DNA of 10,006 nucleotides, taken from positions 1 through 10,006 of the forward strand of contig JAFGJS010000009.1 of NCBI GenBank assembly GCA_016928995.1, written 5' to 3'. The stretch comes from Candidatus Sumerlaeota bacterium (GTDB lineage: Bacteria > Sumerlaeota > Sumerlaeia > JAFGJS01). The position numbers were made by a program, and so were the translations under genes. Of this stretch, positions 4,504 to 10,006 are shown one piece after another (within the stretch, counting starts at the first letter, position 1; each line of letters begins with the position of its first letter). The notes under the pieces are model-generated. The model saw only the letters and a list, made by a program, of their open reading frames with translations. It was not told the DNA's origin and made no database searches.

Positions 4504-7320
4504 ATGCATAACACTGAGATTATTCCGGTTCTGATTTTCATACTTTTGGGCGCGACAATCGCCTTCAGCAGCGCAAACGCCATCGAAGTCTTCGATAGGG
4601 CGAAATCAGGCGCTTTCCCAATTGCCTCCGCCACGCCCACGGACATCATCGTGGACCGGAACGATGCAAAGGTCGTCGAAATTTCGGCCAATTTGTTCGC
4701 CGAAGATGTCAAGCGGGTGACCGGTCAAAAGCCAAACGTCCGGGATGACATGCCATCATTGGCGGACAATATTATCGTCATCGGCACAATCGGCAAAAAC
4801 AGCGTCATCGACACGCTGATCCACACGAAAAAACTCGATGTATCCACAATCCAGAACCAGTGGGAGTCATTTACGATTGCCGTCGTGGAGAGACCGGTCA
4901 AAGGCGTCGGCAAAGCGCTCATCATCGCCGGCAGCGACCGCCGGGGAACGGCCTATGGCGTGTTCACCATTTCCGAGGCGATCGGCGTTTCGCCCTGGTA
5001 TTACTGGGCTGATGTGCCGACGCGTAAAATGAACCAGATTCACATCAGTTTCAAAACGATCGTGCAAGGTCCGCCGTCGGTGAAGTACCGCGGCATTTTC
5101 ATCAACGACGAAGACTGGGGCCTTCAGCCCTGGGCGGCCCGCCATCTCGACACGAACATCAAGGACCTGGGGCCCAACACCTACGCGAAAATCTTCGAAC
5201 TGCTCCTTAGGCTCAAAGCGAATTACATCTGGCCTGGCATGCACCCCTGCACGCAGGCGTTCAACATCTATCCGGAAAATAAAATCGTCGCCGACAATTA
5301 CGCGATTGTGATGGGCTCCTCGCATTGCGAACCGATGCTCCGCAATAATGTCACCGAGTGGGACAAGGCGGCGATGGGCGAATGGGACTACGAGACGAAC
5401 AAAGAAAAAATCTATCAATACTGGGAAGATCGCATCAAGAGCAACGGGCAATATGAAAATGTCTACACCGTCGGCATGCGCGGAATCCATGATTCCGGCA
5501 TTCCCGGCGGAGGCTCCGACCTGGAAAAAAGGGCGCGGCTTGAACGGATCATCGACGATCAGCGCAAGATTCTATCCAAGTACGGTAACAGCGATCCATC
5601 GCAAACGCCGCAGCTCTTCTGTCCCTATAAGGAAGTGCTGCGCATCTATCAACTCGGCCTTAACCTTCCGGATGACGTGACGATCATCTGGCCGGATGAC
5701 AATCATGGTTATATCCGCAACCTGTCAACGCCCGCGGAGCGTCAGCGCTCCGGGAGCTCCGGCATTTATTATCACCTTTCCTACTGGGGAAGGCCGCAAG
5801 ACTATCTCTGGATCAGCTCCACGTCTCTCGCCAGGATTTCCTATGAAATGAGCAAAGCCTATGCCTATGGCGCAGACCGGCTTTGGATCTTCAATGTCGG
5901 CGACATCAAGCCTACCGAGCTGGAGATGGAGTTCGCGCTGCGGCTGGCTTACGACATCGACAGCTGGCCCGTTGAACGGGCGATGGATTTCATCGAGCAA
6001 TGGCAGGCCGGAAACTTTGGCGATCAATACGCCAGGGACATCGCCGAAATTCAGAAAGTCTATTATCGCCTCGCGCAAGAAGCCAGGCCCGAGCATATCG
6101 ACCGCGTTCCGTTTTCGGAGCAAGAGCAAAACCGCCGCCTTGCGGAATATCAGGCGATCACGGACAGGGCGGAAGAAATCCATGCGCAGCTGCCGCCAGA
6201 ATATCGCGATGCTTTTTTTCAGCTCGTTCTCTATCCAGTCAAAGCCGCCGATCTGATGAACCAGAAACAAACCTACGCCCAACAAGGCCAAGCGGATCTC
6301 GCCATCAAAGCGTACGACGAGATTCAGCACATCACCCGCCGTTACAACAAGGAAATCGCCGGTGGAAAATGGGACGGCATCATGGACGCCAGCCCAAGAA
6401 AACTCAAAGTGTTCAACCGGCCGGATGACGCGAATCGTGGAACGAGCGCCGACGCGAATTATATGAACAAGCTTGATTTCATGCAGGCGGATTACGTTGC
6501 GCCGATGCAGTTGAGGGAGACTTTAATCGTCGCCACTGCAGAAACCCGGCAAACCGAAGAAAGCGGCGGGAAGGCGACATTTGTTTTTAACGAAGCCGAA
6601 CCGCGCAACGCCGATCTTTATTTTCTCGCTCAGTGCTTCGATGACAATCACGACTCATGGTTCGTGGAATTGAATGATCAAAAAGTCGTGAGCAACGACC
6701 AGCCCACCGGCGCCCGCTTCCAATGGCTGAAAGTGATGAACGTCGAGCTTAAACAGGGGCGCAATGAACTGACCATCGCCCAGCGCGAACCGGGAACCGT
6801 GATCAAACAAATCGTGCTGGTGAATGCCGGAAACGTTCCGCAGCTCGATGCATCTCCCGCAACCGTCATACCCGCCGCCGAATACTCCGAGTTCAAAGAC
6901 ACTGCGTCCAGCAAATGGCAGAAGGTCGAAGGGCTTGGGCTGGAAAAGCACGCCATGATCCTGCTGCCCTATGCCGCTGGCAGCATCAGCGCAAACGATA
7001 TCGCCTCGGCGCCGTCAATCACCTACTCGTTCGAAGCAGTCTCCGCGCAGTGCGAGATTGAGGCCAGGTTCCTCCCAACGCATCAAATCAACGACGGCAT
7101 GCAGCTGCGCTACGCGATCAGCGTGGACGATGGACCCGCGCAAATCCGCAACATCAACGCGCCGGAATCCTCTTCAACCTGGTCGCAAAATGTTCTGCAA
7201 GGATTTTCCAGCGCCAACACGATCCATGCGTTGAATCAGAAAAACGACCGCCATCCTGTGACCATTCGTTTTCTGGATCCCGGCATGGTCCTCAGTCAGA
7301 TTAGAATCACTGAACTCTGA
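4504..7320 (+). CDS. Secreted GH115 family xylan alpha-1,2-glucuronidase
   Basis: The product is 938 residues, close to the usual GH115 size. The family removes (4-O-methyl-)glucuronic acid side chains from glucuronoxylan. I chose ATG 4504 because AAGGA lies at 4489-4493 and the first 26 residues then make a clean signal peptide ending SSANA; an in-frame ATG at 4483 adds seven residues. Residues about 27-190 are the N-terminal domain. The barrel carries the family hallmarks: KYRGIFINDEDWGLQPWA (194-211), LKANYIWPGMHP (237-248), MGSSHCEPMLRNN (270-282), GMRGIHDSGIPGG (324-336), IIWPDDNHGYIR (394-405), YYHLSYWGRPQDYLW (422-436) and NVGDIKP (464-470). Residues about 670-775 look like an extra beta-sandwich (FVELNDQKV, FQWLKVMNVEL..GRNELTIAQRE, IKQIVLVNAG), possibly carbohydrate-binding. 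Residues about 785-938 match the usual GH115 C-terminal domain, including SITYSF, ARFLPT and LDPGMVLSQIRI. The ECF sigma factor gene follows after 82 bp on the same strand. Confidence 0.92.
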   Translation: MHNTEIIPVLIFILLGATIAFSSANAIEVFDRAKSGAFPIASATPTDIIVDRNDAKVVEISANLFAEDVKRVTGQKPNVRDDMPSLADNIIVIGTIGKNSVIDTLIHTKKLDVSTIQNQWESFTIAVVERPVKGVGKALIIAGSDRRGTAYGVFTISEAIGVSPWYYWADVPTRKMNQIHISFKTIVQGPPSVKYRGIFINDEDWGLQPWAARHLDTNIKDLGPNTYAKIFELLLRLKANYIWPGMHPCTQAFNIYPENKIVADNYAIVMGSSHCEPMLRNNVTEWDKAAMGEWDYETNKEKIYQYWEDRIKSNGQYENVYTVGMRGIHDSGIPGGGSDLEKRARLERIIDDQRKILSKYGNSDPSQTPQLFCPYKEVLRIYQLGLNLPDDVTIIWPDDNHGYIRNLSTPAERQRSGSSGIYYHLSYWGRPQDYLWISSTSLARISYEMSKAYAYGADRLWIFNVGDIKPTELEMEFALRLAYDIDSWPVERAMDFIEQWQAGNFGDQYARDIAEIQKVYYRLAQEARPEHIDRVPFSEQEQNRRLAEYQAITDRAEEIHAQLPPEYRDAFFQLVLYPVKAADLMNQKQTYAQQGQADLAIKAYDEIQHITRRYNKEIAGGKWDGIMDASPRKLKVFNRPDDANRGTSADANYMNKLDFMQADYVAPMQLRETLIVATAETRQTEESGGKATFVFNEAEPRNADLYFLAQCFDDNHDSWFVELNDQKVVSNDQPTGARFQWLKVMNVELKQGRNELTIAQREPGTVIKQIVLVNAGNVPQLDASPATVIPAAEYSEFKDTASSKWQKVEGLGLEKHAMILLPYAAGSISANDIASAPSITYSFEAVSAQCEIEARFLPTHQINDGMQLRYAISVDDGPAQIRNINAPESSSTWSQNVLQGFSSANTIHALNQKNDRHPVTIRFLDPGMVLSQIRITEL

Positions 7321-7402
7321 TGTCGCGTGAGTTAAAAGAATGCGTTTTTCGCCAATACTCGTTCTGCTTTTTCCCTCTATATAAGCAAACGGTGAATTTC
7401 GT

Positions 7403-7975
7403 ATGAATCAGCAAATCCATCTTGTGCGGCGGTTTCAATGCGGCGACCGCGCCGCGTTTGAAGAGTTGCTTCGTAATGAAGCGCCGCGATTGCTGAATTT
7501 TGTCCGGAAGCACGTCCACACCGAAGATATGGCTCAAGATTTCTTTCAGGAAATCTGCATCCGTGTCTGGCGTTTTCGCGAGCAGTTGAGGGACGGCGAA
7601 AAATTTCATAGCTGGCTGTATCAGATTGCGCGCCGGACAATCATGGAATTCCTGCGCATGCGCGAATGGACCGCCGAAGTGGGCTTTTTTAGTCAAGACA
7701 AGTATCTCGAACAATTCATGGATGACGGCAAGGGGCCGCGCGAGGAGGCCCAGTTAAAAGAATTGCGAAAGTTGATCGACCGGGAAGTGTGCAATTTGGA
7801 CGATTCGTTTCGTCAGATTCTTGTTTTGCGCTACACCGCGAACTTGAATCTTCGTGAAATTTCGACAGTGTTGAATGTGCCATACGGCACAGTGTGTTTT
7901 CGCATGAGCCAGGCGGCTCAGCATCTGCGCAAGCGATTGAAGGCGCTGGGGGTGGACGTCAACTCTTTGCAGTAA
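7403..7975 (+). CDS. ECF-type RNA polymerase sigma-70 factor
   Basis: The product is 190 residues, typical of ECF sigma factors, which have only regions 2 and 4. Region 2 spans about residues 8-80: FEELLRNEAPRLLNFVRKHV, then the core-binding AQDFFQEICIRVWRF, then the -10 recognition segment FHSWLYQIARRTIMEFLR. Region 4 spans about 125-182: LDDSFRQILVLRYTANLNLREISTVLNVPYGTVCFRMSQAAQHLRKRL, a clear helix-turn-helix. It resembles the ECF group common in Rhodopirellula and Verrucomicrobium relatives. GGTGA at 7391-7395 serves as the ribosome binding site. The next gene starts 18 bp after its stop and encodes a FecR-type membrane protein, the likely partner that restrains or activates it. Its target promoters are not visible; the upstream GH115 gene is a plausible member of the regulon. 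Confidence 0.93.
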   Translation: MNQQIHLVRRFQCGDRAAFEELLRNEAPRLLNFVRKHVHTEDMAQDFFQEICIRVWRFREQLRDGEKFHSWLYQIARRTIMEFLRMREWTAEVGFFSQDKYLEQFMDDGKGPREEAQLKELRKLIDREVCNLDDSFRQILVLRYTANLNLREISTVLNVPYGTVCFRMSQAAQHLRKRLKALGVDVNSLQ

Positions 7976-7993
7976 GAGAGCGGGTGATTGGTT

Positions 7994-9625
7994 ATGAGAA
8001 AGAATAATGACGACATCATTGCAAAGTTGATGGACCGGGATGCGGATCCGGATGAGCTTTTATCTTTATCTTCAGCGGAAGATCCGGAGCTTGGTCTGCC
8101 GGGCTTTTACGAACTGTCGAAGTGGCTGGAACAAGAGCAAAAGCATGACGAACGTTCGCTCGAAAGCGAAGCTTCGCGGCTGACGGACTATGCGTTGCAG
8201 GCAATCGATGTCGAGATTTTGCGAGAAAAGAACGAGGCTGGAAAAACATCGTGGAATTGGAGCGGATTGAAGTCCGCCTTCTTCTCGTGGATCATCGATT
8301 ACTTCGGCATGCTGCCGGCGCGCGATGAGATCGTGTTTCCCAATCGGTGTTCATCGCAAGAAAAATCCAGCCCTGCGAAATTCTGGCGCTATGCCGTGCC
8401 AATTGGTTTTGTGTTTATGATCATCTGTCTGGTCATGTTGCCTCCATCCGAGAAGCCATCTTTACCGTCGCCGGTCTATGAGCAGGTCAGGACGGATGAC
8501 GCTCCCTGCCTGATTGATTATTCCGGCAATGTGCGAATGGCGATGGCGGAACAAACGCAGATTCAGAAAATCAGCGACACATATACTGCGTTGCGTACGG
8601 GCAGCATCTGGCTCGATGTGCAAAAAAATGGCGCCGGCTTTGCCGTTTCAACCGATTATGGCGAAGTGCGCGTTTTAGGCACCAGCTTCGGCGTCAGCCG
8701 CCTGAGCGATCCAGAGCGATACATGATTGAGTGCGTCGAGGGTTCCGTGCAGATCACGGCCAACGAGATCAGCAGAACTTTGACTGCGGGAAATTATATC
8801 ATTCTGGATCGAGAAGGCCCACAGAAGCAGCAATTGCGAAGACAAGGACGCAAGAAGGCCTACTGGGTTCGAATCCTGGAGCAAAAGGAAGACGTCCAGA
8901 CGATTAACGGCCTTGTGGCGTATTGGGATATGGATAGCGTCGAAAATAATCAAGCCGGACTGATCGTCAAAGATCTGGGCTCGAATGGCTACCATGCGCA
9001 TGCTGACGCTGAAGATGGATACGAGCCTCATCTGGAGTTCTCTCCATCAGTCTATCCAGAGATCTTCGGCCAAGCCATACAAATCGAGAAGAAAGATAAA
9101 TCCTGGCTGACCATCCCTAATCCCGAAAAGCTCAGCGAGCTGAAGGATGAAGTGACGGTCATGGCATGGGTTCGCATCGATGAGAAAATCGACGGCAACA
9201 CATACCGGATTTTAGGGTGCTACGATGTGCTGTACGGCATGCACTTCGGCTTTGAGGGCTTGACGATCAATCTGGATATGGGCGGCAAGAACAGAGATGC
9301 GGCGGGATCTTCAAGCGAGGTGTTGGAGACTGGTCAATGGATTCATGTCGCGGCCTCGTGGTCGAAGGAAGAAAAGAAAATCCGATTTTATGCGAATGGC
9401 GAATTTATTGGCGAAGACAAGATCGACGTCGAGCGGCAATATAAGATTATGGATTGGTATATCGGCCGTAACCGGCGGTATATGAATGAAGAAATTAAAA
9501 CATCGAAGCCATATTATTTTCAGGGAATGATCGATGAGGTGCGTATTTATGATCGTGTTTTATCGGAAGATGAGATTCGTGAAATCAGCATGATCAGTTT
9601 ATGGGAAGAGGCTGTGCATGAATAA
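7994..9625 (+). CDS. FecR domain and LamG (concanavalin-like) transmembrane protein, putative sigma regulator
   Basis: The product is 543 residues from ATG 7994, which has GGGTGA 6 bases upstream; a TTG at 7988 would add two residues. Residues about 1-128 are charged and cytoplasmic, where a sigma-binding region would lie. A single membrane helix spans about 131-150 (YAVPIGFVFMIICLVML). Residues about 165-275 form the FecR region, with its hallmark FAVSTDYGEVRVLGTSFGV followed by VEGSVQIT and AGNYIIL. Residues about 305-535 are a LamG jelly-roll: GLVAYWDMD, VTVMAWVRI, WIHVAASWSKEEKKIRFYANGE and the closing FQGMIDEVRIYDRVLSEDEI. LamG domains commonly bind sugars, so it could report extracellular polysaccharide to the sigma factor. 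FecR/LamG fusions beside ECF genes are, to my knowledge, frequent in lentisphaeres, verrucomicrobia and planctomycetes. A true N-terminal anti-sigma zinc motif is not seen. Confidence 0.88.
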   Translation: MRKNNDDIIAKLMDRDADPDELLSLSSAEDPELGLPGFYELSKWLEQEQKHDERSLESEASRLTDYALQAIDVEILREKNEAGKTSWNWSGLKSAFFSWIIDYFGMLPARDEIVFPNRCSSQEKSSPAKFWRYAVPIGFVFMIICLVMLPPSEKPSLPSPVYEQVRTDDAPCLIDYSGNVRMAMAEQTQIQKISDTYTALRTGSIWLDVQKNGAGFAVSTDYGEVRVLGTSFGVSRLSDPERYMIECVEGSVQITANEISRTLTAGNYIILDREGPQKQQLRRQGRKKAYWVRILEQKEDVQTINGLVAYWDMDSVENNQAGLIVKDLGSNGYHAHADAEDGYEPHLEFSPSVYPEIFGQAIQIEKKDKSWLTIPNPEKLSELKDEVTVMAWVRIDEKIDGNTYRILGCYDVLYGMHFGFEGLTINLDMGGKNRDAAGSSSEVLETGQWIHVAASWSKEEKKIRFYANGEFIGEDKIDVERQYKIMDWYIGRNRRYMNEEIKTSKPYYFQGMIDEVRIYDRVLSEDEIREISMISLWEEAVHE

Positions 9626-9659
9626 ATGTCTCTATTATTGTGAAGGGTAGAAATTAAAA

Positions 9660-9689
9660 TGAGAGTTGGATCCGACAATCCAACTCTCA
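9660..9689. terminator. Perfect 12-bp hairpin after the FecR/LamG gene
   Basis: TGAGAGTTGGAT (9660-9671) pairs perfectly with ATCCAACTCTCA (9678-9689) around a six-base loop, 34 bases after the stop codon. On the plus strand it is followed by GCAAAACCC, not a T run, whereas on the minus strand the flank reads TTTTAATTTC. It probably marks or protects the 3' end of the sigma/FecR transcript, or terminates antisense transcription. The rest of 9690-9790 shows no gene. Confidence 0.6.
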
Positions 9690-9795
9690 GCAAAACCCGA
9701 ATGCTCATGCAGTCGAGGATTCAGGCCTTAGCGAGCGCCAAGCATACCTCAAACTGCACCTGAGTTTTCAACACATTTCTACTATTTCAAATTGA

Positions 9796-9849
9796 ATGAT
9801 TGATTCGACGAGGCCGGAACACGCTTTCCTGGTCCGGGGATCCGATCAT
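9796..9849 (+). promoter_or_regulatory. Structured leader upstream of the prepilin gene
   Basis: ATGATTG (9796-9802) can pair with CGATCAT (9843-9849) at 6 of 7 positions, enclosing an inner stem CCGGA (9814-9818) with TCCGG (9833-9837). Inside that, GGAA (9816-9819) could alternatively pair with TTCC (9826-9829). I looked for the GCAAAC and GNRA-type features of c-di-GMP riboswitches, which sometimes precede pilin genes, and did not find them. The function of the fold is unknown. Confidence 0.3.
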
Positions 9850-9870
9850 AAAGGCATGCGCCTTTTATAT
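9850..9870 (+). terminator. Small hairpin with T-rich tail before the prepilin gene
   Basis: AAAGGC (9850-9855) pairs with GCCTTT (9860-9865) around ATGC and is followed by TATATATT. It could be a weak terminator of upstream transcription or part of an attenuator in the prepilin leader, since the start codon is only 24 bases further on. Confidence 0.4.
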
Positions 9871-9893
9871 ATTAATGTATAAGGATGGATGAA

Positions 9894-10006
9894 ATGAAAA
9901 CGATTGCAAGCAAGCCCTCCCAGCGGGGCTTTACGCTGATCGAGTTGCTGATTGTGGTGCTGATCATCGCAATTCTGGCGGCGATCGCAGTGCCGAATTT
10001 TCTCGA
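9894..10006 (+). CDS. Type IV prepilin-like / type II secretion pseudopilin, N-terminal part
   Basis: The gene runs off the window; 37 residues are visible. A short basic leader ending in QRG is followed by FTLIELLIVVLIIAILAAIAVPNFL, the N-terminal cleavage/methylation signature. Prepilin peptidase should cut between G and F, with glutamate at mature position 5 and a long hydrophobic helix for packing into the pseudopilus. The AAGGA at 9881-9885 lies 8 bases before ATG 9894. An in-frame ATG at 9885 overlaps that site and is less likely. The PNFL ending of the helix is common in PulG-like proteins of PVC bacteria and allied candidate phyla. Confidence 0.93.
   Translation, partial: MKTIASKPSQRGFTLIELLIVVLIIAILAAIAVPNFL

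Noticed and set aside
4867-5490. 207-residue minus-strand open frame inside the GH115 gene
   Set aside because: It mirrors GH115 codons and its product shows no domain pattern; the plus-strand frame has unmistakable GH115 motifs.
5725-6330. 201-residue minus-strand open frame inside the GH115 gene
   Set aside because: Shadow of the GH115 coding frame, with no start signals or recognisable domain.
9796-9866. Cyclic-di-GMP riboswitch before the prepilin gene
   Set aside because: The characteristic conserved GCAAAC-type junction and tetraloop/receptor elements are not present.

Overview
The window looks like a bacterial chromosome from the PVC superphylum or an allied polysaccharide-degrading lineage (Lentisphaerota, Kiritimatiellota, Planctomycetota, Sumerlaeota or Hydrogenedentota). 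The pointers are an ECF sigma factor followed by a FecR/LamG membrane protein, a secreted GH115 alpha-glucuronidase, a BlaI/M56 pair whose sensor domain is not penicillin-binding, and a prepilin with an IELL...AAIAVPNFL leader. This assignment is inference from gene types; no rRNA or tRNA is present to settle it.

Left part (1-4100). A short plus-strand remnant (54-317) resembles the C-terminus of a pseudopilin-like protein and is followed by a strong hairpin terminator. Facing it on the minus strand are three genes, transcribed from about 4050 down to 537: a BlaI/MecI-type repressor, a BlaR1-like M56 membrane metalloprotease that overlaps it by ATGA, and, after a 204-bp gap, a secreted DUF4252-like protein with a C-terminal F5/8-type C (discoidin) domain. 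The M56 protein has no transpeptidase-like sensor. Its extracytoplasmic C-terminus appears to be a copy of the same DUF4252-like domain found in the secreted protein. The repressor promoter has a near-consensus -35/-10 with one dyad exactly in the spacer and a second 22 bp upstream, which suggests autoregulation as in bla/mec systems.

Middle part (4100-7320). A long intergenic region carries an imperfect 92-95 bp tandem duplication rich in TTGCA/TGCAA motifs. It precedes a secreted GH115 glucuronoxylan alpha-glucuronidase that appears to contain an additional beta-sandwich (CBM-like) module.

Right part (7320-10006). An ECF sigma factor and a single-pass protein with FecR and LamG domains form a two-gene unit directly downstream of, and in the same direction as, the GH115 gene. 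They plausibly form a carbohydrate-responsive sigma/anti-sigma switch. A perfect 12-bp hairpin follows. The window ends inside a type IV prepilin-like gene with a structured leader.

The most notable system is the BlaI/M56/DUF4252 module. It is a candidate proteolytic signalling relay whose receptor domain matches a co-located secreted carbohydrate-binding protein rather than a beta-lactam sensor.
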